A DNA stretch of 64,000 bases from Gambelia wislizenii (Eukaryota > Chordata > Lepidosauria > Squamata > Crotaphytidae). Of the stretch, positions 52,450-63,737 are shown one piece after another; position 1 is the stretch's first letter, and the number at the start of each line of letters is the position of its first letter. The stretch lies in the NCBI GenBank assembly GCA_030847615.1, contig JAUMIR010000005.1:166064596-166128595 (forward strand), read 5' to 3'. The notes beneath the pieces are model-generated. The model ran no database searches, was not told the origin of the DNA, and saw only the letters and a list, made by a program, of their open reading frames with translations. The position numbers and the translations under genes are program-made.

Positions 52450-53130
52450 ACCCATATATGCATATGTGGTGGAATTGTAAATTTGTCCAGCAGTTTTGGG
52501 AAATGATTTTCATAGAAACAGAGAATATTCTGAATAGAAAGATAGAAAGGAAACCGAGTATAGCATTGATGTCAATTTATAATGGAGAGAATGGGAACCA
52601 AGCAGAAAAGGATTTAATAACAAATTTATTAATGGCAGCAAGATTAATTATAGCAAGACATTGGAAAATGCAAATAAACGTACAAGTGGAGGAGTGGTAT
52701 AAAGAAGTTTGGAAGATGGCAATAAATGATAAGTTAACATGTGGAATTAAAGTAAGAAGAGGAAGTTGGAAAGAAAGTGACTTTGATAAAATTTGGAAAG
52801 TATTTGTTAAAAAAGTATTACAGACAAAAGATGGGAGGTTACCTCCACGAGAAGAAATGAGATTCTGGAAAGATTAGGTAAGGGATAATGGCTCCGGTAA
52901 AGGGGAGCACTGAGGTGGGGGGGGGGGTTTGGGGAATTAATATTTTAGAATAGAATTATAGTAAAGAATTTATGTTAACTTTTGAAATTAGTTAATAGAA
53001 AAATTGCGATGTTTATAGTAATTTTATGTGTTATACTAAGTAAGTATTGATTGTATAATATAATGTATGATTATAAAATTAATAATTTTTTTTTTTTTTT
53101 TTAAAAAGGAAATAAATAAATAAATAAAAG
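52450..53130 (+). mobile_element. L1 LINE 3' end, 5'-truncated
   Basis: A 146-codon frame (52437-52877) gives 'MHMWWNCKFVQQFWEMIF', 'MAARLIIARHWKMQINVQ' and 'EEWYKEVWKMAINDKLT', the C-terminus of L1 ORF2p ('HMWWECK...AARLxIARxWK...EEW'). The stop at 52877 is followed by a G-rich patch (52916-52929), an AT-rich 3' UTR and an A-rich tail '(AAAT)n' at 53105-53130. The open terminal frame suggests a fairly young copy. Confidence 0.88.
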
Positions 53131-54287
53131 AATGAGCATCATCTTTCCAATCAAACATCCTTGGAAAAATCTATGAACCTTGCGGGATCAGTGCGCTATA
53201 TAAAATTTTTAGATCCAGTGTCATTATAGTCTAAGTGCTTCTACTGCATTTGATCAGCAATAAATGACTTTTACAACTATTAGTACTTATTCACAATACC
53301 ATTGTTGGCCTTAGGTCAACTGTGAGAACAAGTTGTTTGCGGAAGCTTTTCATCTGCATGGAAGAACCAGGATTTCTTTTTTAGACAGTTGATGAGACAT
53401 TAAATGTTAGACCTAGGGTTAATACGTCCAATAAAAAACTACTGTTCATCTGATAAAAAAAAACCCTACTGACATATTAAAACTGAATACCAACTTAGTA
53501 TGAAGTTTGTTTAATAAAAGGTTAGCGAGATCTTAAATCTATCAGTAAAGACCTTAATACACCCAGGGGGCAAAATCTACAATGAAAGCCAAAATCTTAA
53601 ACAAGGAAAAGGCCTTGAAGAACAGTATTTGTAGTAACATCTGCTTCAAGTTAATTGTTCTCAACAGGCTACTCAGCTGCCATTTCATCTCTGCACCACC
53701 TATTAAAAGAGCAGAAGATGTTCTGAAATACAGGAGGAATACCAGCAAAGAAAAAAAAAATATTGTATGGATAACACTGTTAGGTAGAGCTGTGTTGTTG
53801 CTATTATATAGCTCATTTGATCATCCACAAGGAGAAAATGAAGCCAGGGCATGGAAAGGCTGTTTTAAATGGCTCTCTCAACTTGATAAGCTATTGGTAT
53901 TCAGGACTCACTATGTCAAGTGGAACACTTTTTCCACAACACTTTAAAACTTTTATCTGCATGGTGTGCAGTAGGGATACACTTGCATGTTTTCTTACTA
54001 GTAAAGGTTGATTCAACATATCAAAATGCTCTGTTGAGTAAACAGTGACCTGCTGCAAAATATATTTGGGATTTTTTCCCCCAATAAGAACATTTTTTAA
54101 AAAAGGTCTTGAAATGTAAAAAAAAAAAAAAAAATGACAAAAATAGAACTAATTCTTGCTTATGATAGCAATGATAAAATTTTTGAAATCCTCTTTTTAT
54201 ATATGTGAGAAAAATAATAATCATAATTTTACTTTTTTTGGCATGCACTATGATGGAGAGTTCCTTTTTACATACATAGTAATCTGT
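53131..54287. other. No gene seen
   Basis: AT-rich unassigned DNA with a poly-A run at 54119-54134. Confidence 0.5.
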
Positions 54288-54454
54288 AATGTGGAGCCAG
54301 TGTGGAGTAGTGGTTTGCATGTTGGGCTAGGTATCTGAGAGCCTATAGTTTGAACCCCAGCTGGAAATCTTGGGTCACCTTGGATCACCACCTCTGGACA
54401 GGTCAGACTCTGGCAGCTGCCACACTGCAGAAATAACATAGTTTGACAACACGT

Positions 54455-54545
54455 TTATTTATTTATTTATTTATTTATACATACCCCACTTTTCAGCCAC
54501 AAGGCTATCAGAGCAGCTTACAAATTGTTTTAAGCAATAGCAGTT
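54455..54545 (-). mobile_element. LINE 3' tail fragment with (TTTA)n
   Basis: (TTTA)n followed by 'CCCCACTTTTCAGCCACAAG' and 'AGAGCAGCTTACAA', the common 3' tail also present at 38250-38310, here inside the SINE. Confidence 0.6.
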
Positions 54546-54546
54546 T

Positions 54547-54785
54547 ACACATCTACACTGCATTAAGCACTTTCCAATGCATGTCAGCTAATCATGACTC
54601 CATCCTGGGAATAATCCTCCCAGGTAATCCTGGGATTTGTAATCCTGGGATTTGTAGTTTGTTGTGGAGCTCTCTGATAGACTAGGCTAAATATCTCACA
54701 AAACTACAAATTCCAGAATCCCATAGCATTGAGCCATGGCAGTTAAAGTGGTGTCAAACTACTTTATTCTGCTTTGTGGCAGCAG
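54547..54785. mobile_element. hAT-type miniature element inside the SINE
   Basis: 'ACACATCTACACTGCATTA' at the left and 'GTGGTGTCAAACTACTTTA' at the right, with 'CATGACTCCATCCTGGGA' and 'GAATCCCATAGCATTGAGCC' inside, match the 58-59 kb miniature elements. 'ATCCTGGGATTTGTA' occurs twice in tandem. Confidence 0.65.
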
Positions 54786-56129
54786 AATCTATTTGCTTTA
54801 GAAGAAGACAATGGCAAATGCTTTCTGAATAAATCTTACAAAGAAAACCCTATGATAGGGTTGTCATAAAGTGGAATTGACTTGAAGGCACATAACAACA
54901 ACAAAGGCTATTATACACCTTTACTGCTGCATAGTGTGTACAGTAAAAGCAGTCACAACAACAACAAAACTATTTCAAGTATGCAATGGGAAGCCATTTT
55001 GTGTACATTTCATTTCATATGGTTGCCATGTTTTATGTGCACCGTTCTCTGCTCTCCAATTCTCGGAACATATAAAGCTCCTCATTTCACTTGTTCATGT
55101 ATTTAGTATTGCCATAGGTGAAAATAAGAGCTTTATTGAAGACTATTGCAATTTGGTTTCTTAGTATAAATTATATAGCACTTTAAGTACATGAAGTATT
55201 TTCTAAACTTAATTTGATCTAAGCCAACAGGAATCCTGTGAGCTGGGATATTCTTTATTTCATGCAAAGGATTTTTTAAAAAAAACTGGGTTAGACTGGC
55301 TAGAGATAGAGACAGACACAGAGGCAGAAAGAGAGAGGGAGAGAAAGATAATTTGAAATATTAGTGACATACATTTTTAATATTGCTGCTTTTATATCTT
55401 TCTGTGTGAGTGACAGATTGGATATGACTTTTAAATCTTATATTTTGAGATAAGGACACTTTGACAGAACAGTATTTTCCACTGAAACTCTGAACTTTGG
55501 TGTGCATGATAATTCAGGCCAGTCCTTATAAATATTTCCAAGTGATGTATGCCACCAAATGAAGATTATTATTCTGTGATTTCATCTGTATACCACAAAA
55601 GTCTCTTAGGGGCTGTTAGGAGGGCTCAACTTCTAGCTTTTTTCCCTGTCTTCAGGAGATCTTTCTGTTAATTTTTTCATCTTCAGCTAATTCCCCATAT
55701 GGTGACAACTGGTTCAATGACAGAGAAGACTAAGCCCCATATAATTCCTCTTTGGACATTTGCCCTGTGTGTGGTGGCACTAATAACTGAGACCATGTAA
55801 CTGCTCTTTGAACAGACTACTCTGTAAGTGAGATAGACATGCCATAATGGAAGGAGTACTTTCAGGGGAAATAGACCATGGGCCTCTTGGAAGAGTGTGT
55901 TTGCAGATTTCTAGACAACCTGGGTGAAAAGCCTCTCCATTTTTTTACTTGATATTTCTTTATTAGTCACATCCCTTGCCTTTCCTGAAGTTCGAGGCAG
56001 TATTTATGGTTGTCTTCTTTAGGACTGTAAACCAGAATTCTATTGGGGCTTTCTGTCTTTGTAAGTGGACGTATATGCGCGGTAATAACAATTGGGCAGT
56101 TGTGTTAATGTCCATATCCAGTAGAGAGT

Positions 56130-56280
56130 TGCTGTTATGTTAGTATTGCTGCATATTGCACATCAGTGCAAGATATGGATTGCAGCACATTGTGCACTGA
56201 TATGCATTGCTCATTGATATACACCACACATTGATGTACATCAGTCCCAGTGCACCTTGGGCACTCTTGCTGATGTCCCA
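56130..56280. repeat. Degenerate GCAC/GTGC-rich repeat
   Basis: Words such as 'ATTGCACATCAGTGCAAGAT', 'CACATTGTGCACTGATATGC' and 'CACATTGATGTACATCAGTC' recur with alternating orientation. Confidence 0.5.
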
Positions 56281-56925
56281 TTATGCACCTCTACAATTCA
56301 GTAAAGGGGTCTCTTAGTACCTCTGCTACATAGCTAGGTATACGTAAAGCTACATAACATAACAAGTCATATCTTTGCTTTCTTCTTCCCTTCATTCAAG
56401 AAAGAAGATCTATAAAAAATATGGTTATGTGTTCCTCTTTCTTTTGTAAGTTTCTTTTGTACGAAAGACACTGTTTTCTGAGGAGAAAAAAATGGCTGAT
56501 ATTCAACATTGTGGTGTCAATATTATAACCTAGAGTTATGGATTCATAACTGGTTTGTATTCAGTAAAATGATGTAGTCTTACTGGAAAACTGAAAACAC
56601 CACTGCAGTCCACCTTAAGAGCCAACCACTGGATCGAGTGAAGTGGGTCCATTCAACGAGACAGTCTTACTCACTAGGGAGGGTGGGTGGGTAGAAAGGT
56701 CATCCTCCTTGTACCCTGGTTGGAAGTTAAATGGACCTTCTTCACTTGATTTGGCAGGTGGCTCTAAGGGTGGTATGGGGTGGTGGGTGGGCCAGGAGAT
56801 GTTACTTAGTTACACAGATTTAACTAAGTAGCCCATGTAGGATTTCAGAGATTATTTTGTGCAAAACATATGACACTATTTTTATTGTTTTTTTTCCCTT
56901 TTCTTTTCTTTTTGGTAAAACAAAC

Positions 56926-56968
56926 CCTTCCTTCCTTCCTTCCTTCCTTCCTTCCTTCCTTCCTTCCT
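56926..56968 (+). repeat. (CTTC)n microsatellite
   Basis: About ten CTTC units. Confidence 0.97.
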
Positions 56969-58460
56969 GATGGTGAAGTGTTTCATTGATGGAATGCCTC
57001 ATTTCTCACTGAGGACAAGAACATTTGCAAGTAGAATTTACATCCTTATTTTTCTTTCTCTACTTCCTCCTCAGAATGCTTCTGTGAGGTTGGGTAAGGA
57101 AGACTAGTATACCCTGTCCCAATTATTAGAAAACTTAACATGTATGGCAGCCAGCCACAGTAGGCTAAGTTCAATTCTGTACCAGCACTAGTGCTGGAAT
57201 ATTTCTATCCTTCCTCTGCAATGCTCCCCAGTACTAAATATGAGGTAAGTACCCCCAAGGGTTTCTCAGCCTCCCAAGCAGGTTGTTCAGGCACTTAGGG
57301 GGCTTCAGGGGGAGGTGTGATTGCCTCATTCCCAATTCCCCCAGAAGACACATTCCACTGGATCTAGTCCAATGTGCATGGCACTGTTTTTTATGCATGG
57401 CATTTACATTCCACTTGGTACTCACCAGTCGAAGGATGATGTTGGAGCAGCATATCAAACAATCAGACTGATCATTTCATTGACTCTTCTTGATCAAAAT
57501 AGACATAAATCCAAGTGTTTTTAGGTTAACAGGCTGTGGTATGCCCTTCAGATATGCTGGAAAGTAGGCTACTTAAAATAACATAAATGATGTTCTGATT
57601 ATCAATATTATAATGAAATTTAATATTTAATGTTGCCGTATTAGCATATAATGAATATATCCCTTTATTACTGATTCATAATCAGTATTTCAAGCCTGTC
57701 TATGATATGACATGAATTTAGCACTGAAAAGAAATGAATTGCTAAATTAATAACAAATATTATTTCCTGTGCAAGAACTATTCTGTAGTTCAGAGGGAAG
57801 AGATTTGGTGAGAACAGCCAGACATTAATATCTTGATTGTGGAACTGAAATTGTTCTGCTGCTAATGCACATTTCCCTTCAAGTGGTAGAGAGATAGGTA
57901 TATGTGTGAAACCTGCAGGTGGAATTCCATTTTCAGTTCTATTTGCCTAGCCCTGAGCAGCAAATTTCCATAGAATATCTATCACCCTACTTTAATTTTA
58001 GCCTGCTCCATTTGTGATGTCATTCCTACAATACTGTGTGAATTGTTTACTTCAATTAAAGCCCCAGGATGTTTCCAACTTTCCATCCATACATGGTTTA
58101 ATTCACAACTGCACTGCATCAACAGTTAAATATTCCTATGGATTTGCATTTCATGGGTTGGGATATATTTGGTCTGATATATACAGATCATATAAAAAAA
58201 ATCATACACAGACTGCCAACAGTTCTTCTTTTATGCAAGCTTATTTTGCTGGTTGGGAATGGTGTGATAATAGTGAATAAAATTTGACTGTGTCACAGAT
58301 TTGACTGAATTCCAAAGCAAATGGAAACAATTCAGACCAATCCAGAATGGACTGAAATCTGATTGGATTGGTCTGGCTCAAGCCCAAAGTGGATTGGATT
58401 CATTCTCCTGAGTAATTCAGCCATCTAGATAGTAAACTCTATTTAAGAAAAAAAATAAGC

Positions 58461-58715
58461 TATCTCTACATTGCAGATATATAGCACTTTGATACTACTG
58501 TAACCATTGCAGATCAATCCTATGGAATCCAGGGATCTGTACTTTGCAGAAGCACTTAGAATTCTTTAGTTCAGTCCCTCAAGCTGCAACATTATTGTTC
58601 TCTGGAAGATAATTCTAAGTGGCTCATAAAATTACAATTCCTGAGATTCTATAGGATGGAGCCATGGCAAATAAAGTGGTATCAAAAAAGCTGTAATTGT
58701 GTAATGTGGATGGAT
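58461..58715. mobile_element. hAT-type miniature element 1 of 3
   Basis: Begins 'ATCTCTACATTGCAG' and ends 'GTGTAATGTGGATGG', with 'TCCTATGGAATCCAGGGATC' and 'GATGGAGCCATGGCAAATAA' inside. Non-coding. Confidence 0.7.
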
Positions 58716-58922
58716 CTTCAGAAACTATGCTTTCATGATGCCTGGAAGCAAAACAGCATCACAAAAGGAAAGTGTCAGGGTGGGGAGAGATAGGAGAGTT
58801 GCTGGACTTTGCTGAGACTGAGGCAATAATCTTACCAAGATTGTCTGGTCACAGTGCTTGGAGGGAGAGGTAATGGAGAGTATATGGTAAGTTATCTTTC
58901 CCTCTGTTGTGTCCATTAGCTT

Positions 58923-59145
58923 AGGGTGCATCCACACTACACAAATAATCCAGTTTGAAACTGGATTATTTGTCATGGCTCCTTCCTATTGAACCCTGGG
59001 ATTTGTCATTTTACAAGGTCTTTATCCTTTTCTGCCAAAGTGTGCTGGTGCCTCATCAAGGTACAAATCCCAGGATTCCATAGTAAGAAGCCATGGCAAA
59101 TAATCCAGTTTGAAACTGGATTATTTCTGTAGTGTGGATGCACTT
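58923..59145. mobile_element. hAT-type miniature element 2 of 3
   Basis: Long inverted ends: 'GTGCATCCACACTACACAAA' at the left and the reverse complement of 'TCTGTAGTGTGGATGCAC' at the right. Each arm contains a second palindrome, 'AATCCAGTTTGAAACTGGATT'. Non-coding. Confidence 0.85.
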
Positions 59146-59304
59146 GTCTCCATGAAGAGTAGAATTGTTTTTAAAAGGATGAAGTTAGAGACCATTTTAA
59201 GTTTATTATAGCTTGTATTTCTTTGTCCTTCATCCTACCAGTTCCAAACCTTCAATTTTCCTTTCCTAATCCTTTCCTTATAGGGATCCATGCTTCTTAC
59301 ACCT

Positions 59305-59522
59305 AAGGCCCTTTCACATTACAGTTATAGTGCTATGACTCCTCTTTATGACTCCTCTTTATCTGCCATGGCTGCATCCTATGGAATCCTGTGGTTAGTG
59401 GTTTGAGAACTCTGGCTGAAAATTCTAAATACACCTCCCTGAACTGCAATTTCTAGGATTCTATAGGATGGAATCATGGCTAAGTATAATCATAGAGCCT
59501 TTTGAAGTGTGAAATGAACCTT
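59305..59522. mobile_element. hAT-type miniature element 3 of 3
   Basis: Begins 'AAGGCCCTTTCACATTACAG' and ends 'TTGAAGTGTGAAATGAACCTT'. Internal 'GCATCCTATGGAATCCTG' and 'GATGGAATCATGGCTAAG' match the neighbours. 'ATGACTCCTCTTT' is repeated in tandem near 59335. Confidence 0.7.
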
Positions 59523-59752
59523 CATATTTGTTGTTTAAGTAAATCTCTTATTAAGTTGGTCTCAGTATTGTTTTAGCAGAGATGTTATTATTACATAGAA
59601 TGGCCCTTATATTCTTCTCCCTTTCTCCCCAATTTTAGCCCTATAATTTTAAGGTTATGGTTGATTTCAGTTTCAGTCTGTGTTACTTGTTCTATTTTTT
59701 GTTTTTGTTTTTGTTTTTTCTGCTAATACATGTCTATACTCCTTGTGTGTCA

Positions 59753-59778
59753 GCTACCCATACAGAGAAATGGGTAGC
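59753..59778. repeat. Short hairpin
   Basis: GCTACCCAT and ATGGGTAGC separated by eight bases. Confidence 0.7.
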
Positions 59779-59878
59779 TGACTTTATGGATAGCTGTCTC
59801 TGCAGACTATTAGACACAGGAAAACATGACAAAAAAAAGTATCCAAAACCATGTCATAAGGATGGGACAATAACACAT

Positions 59879-60056
59879 AGGGCGAAATTATCAGATGCCC
59901 ACATCCTCAGCCATTCCCGGGGTGTAGTGCTGGTGCAGACAAGGCGTCACATTTTTATTGATGGGCTAAGCCATCAATAAAAAGTGACACCTTATTCACA
60001 CCCATGCTACACCCCTGGAATGACTGAACGATGTCATTGTCTGATAATTTTGCCCT
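59879..60056. mobile_element. Palindromic miniature DNA element, copy 2
   Basis: Ends 'AGGGCGAAATTATCAGAT' and 'TCTGATAATTTTGCCCT' are inverted repeats. The centre 'TTATTGATGGGCTAAGCCATCAATAA' is a near-perfect hairpin. Same family as 17625-17806. Confidence 0.8.
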
Positions 60057-60589
60057 TTTATGTTATTGTCACATCCTTCTGATGCATTTTTTTCATGTGT
60101 CTGATAGAAGTCCTAAGTGCAGAAGCAAAGCATGTACAATACAGATATACCATACTGCAGAAAAGCAATACACATATTAGCAACTTTTAAATATGTTACA
60201 GCAAAATTTACAGGTTGCGTGCACAGTAATCTTCAGCCCTACTAGAGATTTGTGCTTTGTACAAAATAAAATGTTTTGTGAAAAACAAAAGCCCTGAAAA
60301 ATGAAAGATTATCGAAAAATACACAGAAATATGCATCCTGTCTTCTATCAGGAATTTCTTTTGACATTTTTAAATCTTCCATATAACAGTGAAATAAGGA
60401 AGATTTACATATTTACATTCAAGTGTTTGTGTCCAAAACCATTTTCAGGAATTTGGGTCAAAATTCATTTAGATCTTTATATTCAGCACTGGCACACTGA
60501 ATTGGGCCCAGAAGCAAATCGACACAAAGAGGACTGATGTAATATGATCCCTTTTAATGACATGATCAACATTATAGTTGTTGATGCTT
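60057..60589. other. No gene seen
   Basis: AT-rich unassigned DNA. Confidence 0.5.
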
Positions 60590-61330
60590 CTGTGTTGTCT
60601 TCAAGGACAGTTCCATGTAGAATGCATTACAGTAGTCAAACTGAAAGATCTATGTCTGTCAGGAAACATCTGAAGCTGGCAAACTAGTTGAGGCTACTAA
60701 AAGACATCCCAAGCAAATGAGGACAGATACACCTCCAGCAGCATTTCTGAATCTCTCAAACTACAGTACCTATCCACTATACCATGGGCTGTCTAGAAAA
60801 AGCTGTGCCTTTAGTTGTCAGGCATGAGAACCATGAGCATCTACCAACATGGCATCCAAACTTTCAGTTCAGTTTTAGTTCAATGGCCCTTACCCACCCC
60901 ATTATCAACTCCAGATATTGACACAGAATTTTCATGAGCTCTTCTGACTCAAATGACAAGGGGGGAGAGAAGAACTGGCTATCATCAGCGCCATACTCCA
61001 GCACCTCATTCTGTGACTTCATATAGATATTATCAAGCATCAAATATAAGATGCATGATTATGTCTTTGTAGCATCAATGTCATGGCACTGAAAAGAGCC
61101 CCTCACCTAATGCCATCTTCTGAAACCCATATTCTAGATAGTTGTGGAGCCAATGCTCCAACCCTTCCAATCCGTAGAGTCAGTCCAGCAAAGTTTCAAA
61201 ATCAATGGTGTCAAAAGATGTATCAAAAGAAACAATGACAATATATCATGCTTATTTTTTTCAGTAAGGATTGCTTTGGGGACAATTTGTTCAAAGCATG
61301 TGGAGTCGAATGATTGCTAGAATTACAAAA
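60590..61330 (-). mobile_element. Old L2-like LINE reverse transcriptase relic
   Basis: In plus-strand view the text follows the reverse of an L2-type reverse transcriptase that is widespread in sauropsids: 'TAGAATGCATTACAGTAGTC', 'TGGCTATCATCAGCGCCATA', 'CATATAGATATTATCAAGC', 'TAATGCCATCTTCTGAAAC' and 'ATGGTGTCAAAAGATG' occur in the expected order. Heavily decayed; no open frame remains. Confidence 0.6.
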
Positions 61331-62869
61331 TATACCAGTTTAACACTAGTCCTAGTCTTAAAGATTCTAATCTTAAAGCAAGCAAGATAATTTTAGAAGC
61401 AAAAATTGTGGTAAGGAGTGTCATTCAAATTCATCTTCACATAATGGAGCCAGGGCACACCATACATTCAAACTATAAAATACTAATTGTTTTGGGACCT
61501 CAAGTGATTATCAATTATCTGCAACATCCCTCACATTGTTAGGGATTGAATTCTGAATATGATATGGTTTTGAAGGTATTAAGAGTCAGATAAAATTGTC
61601 AACAGAATGGGCATTTGTACCAAGATCTGAACATTAGAAATATATTTCTAATTTAAAATATCTAATTTAAACTACACTTTAAAGTATTGATTTTGCAGAG
61701 TCTATGTTAGCAGGAGTTCAGAATATGTGAAATAGTATGCCTTTGAGGTGAGATTGCTTTTGAGATGAGAAAGACACAGTATTGTTCAATAATATACTGT
61801 ACACACTTTTAAGAACACAAGGCTTGTCTTGTACTATGATATTAGTTCTTAATGTATCAATAGTCACATTGACTGTTAGCAATTAAACTGCCTATGTCCT
61901 ACCTGTGAGTTGACTGATGTTCATAGTGTCTTTCCCTTTACTGGACAATTACACTCTTTCCAAATCCTGCACGTTAATTTATGATTTCTTTATCATTCCA
62001 GACAAAAATCTATTTGGAACTATTTCGGATGCTTCAGTGCTCTTACAACCAGAAAGGTACAATACAAAACATAAAGCCAGAGGCAAATGTTCAGAGTGAA
62101 TCCAATCTGTACTTTTTATCCCTCAAGCTGATCTTGCACAGAAGGAATGAGGATGGCAGGAATGTAATTATTCACTATGGACTTTATCAGATGCGGCAAA
62201 TATGGTGTCATAAGGATGCCTAATGATTGTGAAAGGATGCACATACCAGACGTCATAATCCTTTTGGGATCATATCTTGTCAAAAAGCTGTTCTATTTTA
62301 TTGACAGGCCAAGCCATCAATAGACCTCCCCTAGTGCTTTGTTGGGAGTATTGCTGGCCTTTGAAACTTTGTGTCATTGTGATCACGTGAATGCAGCGTC
62401 AATGACAGAACACTTCCGGGTGAGATAGGAACAGACAGGTAGGTGAAACTCTTTTTTTTTTTAACCTCTCTGGTTTACTTGTAATTTTTTTAGTGTGTTT
62501 TTGTGCTTGAGTGAACGTTTTGTGTGGTTTTTCTTTATTTTTTAAATTTTCTGTGCTCACATCTTCTCGTGAGATTCTCGGAGATCATGAGTGTGGGAGT
62601 GAATAGGCCTTCATTCACTCTCCATTAGTGCTTGGGCTGCCTTTAACCAGGACTGAAGGTAAGATCTGGTATGGGGGGGGGGTTTCTTGCCAGCATAAAA
62701 ACAGCACAAAATGTGCCAGCAAAAGAACGATTTTAGAGGCTTGACTGATAAAGTCCTAAGTTTCTTCTTGAAGATAGCAACACGTTATTTCAGCAATTTT
62801 TCCTCCCACTGCAGGAAAGACTTCAAACACCATGCAGTTTTTGAAGGTAATTTGCAATTGAGGATTTAT
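61331..62869. other. No gene seen; possible decayed miniature element
   Basis: 62178-62410 includes 'TTTATCAGATGCGGC' and 'TTTTATTGACAGGCCAAGCCATCAATA', reminiscent of the palindromic miniature family, but the ends do not pair convincingly. An open frame at 61917-62223 has no motif. Confidence 0.45.
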
Positions 62870-63115
62870 TCTGCACAAAACTCACACATTGTTGCTTTGT
62901 GCAAAAAACAACATTTTCTGTGCAGGAAACAGCATTTTCTGCATGGAAAAATATTATTTTTGCAGAAATCGTTCATGTCTGGAAAAAAAGCTGTCATCGG
63001 GGATGTGCTTTACATAAATTTGCACATGGTTGATTTCCACAGAAAACAGCATTTTCTACACAGGAAACAACATTGTATGCATGAAAAACAACATTTCAAT
63101 ATTATTGCTGTTGCT
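62870..63115 (+). repeat. Degenerate 'CAGAAAACAGCATTTTCTG' repeat, copy 2
   Basis: Units such as 'TGCAGGAAACAGCATTTTCT' and 'CACAGAAAACAGCATTTTCT' recur at irregular 20-40 bp spacing. Related to 32975-33185. It gives rise to a spurious 145-codon open frame. Confidence 0.6.
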
Positions 63116-63154
63116 GTTGTTTCAAGACTCAGGGAAGACTCCATCTGAATGGAA

Positions 63155-63737
63155 TCTATATATATAATTATCTTGGGTATGTTGCCATTTCCAGTGTGCT
63201 GATTGGCTGCTTAGGGATCTGACCAACCAATCACAGGTCTGTTGGGTAGCCAGTAAGCACACTGGGGGTGGGACCATGTAGATTCCAAACATGGCTGCTA
63301 GAGAGGGAAAGTGAGTAGGATCGGGGTGGATATGGTGAGTGCATGGGTGGGGGGCAAGGCGAGGAAAGAGCAGAGGGGGGCAGAACAAGCAGAGGGGGGA
63401 TGGCAGGGGGCAGAACAAGTGGAGGGGGATGGCAGGGGGGCAGAACAGGCAGAGGGGTGGCAGGGGGGCAGAACAGGCAGAGGGGTGGCAGGGGGCAGAA
63501 CAAAAAAAGGGGGGTGTCAGGAGGGAAGAAAAAGCAGGGGGTAGCAGGGGGGATTAATAAGTGGAGGGGATGGTAGGGGGCAGAACAAGCAGAGGGGGTG
63601 GCAGGGGGGAGAACAAGCAGAGTGGGGTGGCAGGGGGCATAATAAGCAGAGGGGGTGGCAGGGGGCAGAACAAGCAGAGGGGGGTGGTGGCAGGGATAGA
63701 GTTTTTTAATGGCACATGGTACGCCGGGTCCAGCTAA
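63155..63737 (+). mobile_element. Helitron-like non-autonomous element
   Basis: The left end reads A|TCTATATATATAATTATC and the right end 'ACGCCGGGTCCAGCTAA|T'. Helitrons begin TC, end CTRR and sit between host A and T; all of these are met here. No target duplication or inverted ends, as expected. There is no Rep/helicase gene; most of the interior is a G-rich minisatellite. A clear 3' hairpin is not evident beyond GGC...GCC, so the call is moderate. Confidence 0.55.
63375..63690 (+). repeat. G-rich minisatellite, unit about 26-31 bp
   Basis: About a dozen copies of a unit like GGCAGGGGGCAGAACAAGCAG with variable G runs. It makes glycine- or proline-rich open frames on both strands that are not genes. 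Confidence 0.92.

Larger units (their letters stand above)
54288..54904 (+). mobile_element. tRNA-derived SINE with L2-type tail, interrupted
   Basis: The head 'GGAGCCAGTGTGGAGTAGTG', 'GTTTGCATGTTGGGCTAGG' and 'GTTTGAACCCCAGCTGGAA' (A- and B-box-like) lies at 54293-54365. The tail 'CCTATGATAGGGTTGTCATA' and 'GAATTGACTTGAAGGCAC' ending (AAC)n lies at 54848-54904. About 350 bp of other repeats separate them. Confidence 0.8.
54905..58460. other. No gene seen
   Basis: Unassigned, mostly AT-rich DNA with an AGAGAC/GAGA-rich tract at 55301-55349. Open frames at 54882-55164, 56643-56831, 57283-57524 and 58014-58280 show no recognisable motif. Confidence 0.5.

Noticed and set aside
62178..62410. Third copy of the palindromic miniature family
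   Set aside because: Shares two short phrases with the family, but the ends do not pair and the middle does not align; kept only as a possibility.
62711..63148. 145-codon open frame
   Set aside because: Lies over the short palindromic repeat cluster; its residue pattern simply repeats the DNA unit.
63231..63576. Proline-rich and glycine-rich frames
   Set aside because: Produced by the G-rich minisatellite read on each strand.
63375..63690. Possible CRISPR-like array of direct repeats
   Set aside because: Unit is G-rich, irregular and without distinct spacers, the sequence is vertebrate, and no cas-like gene is present.
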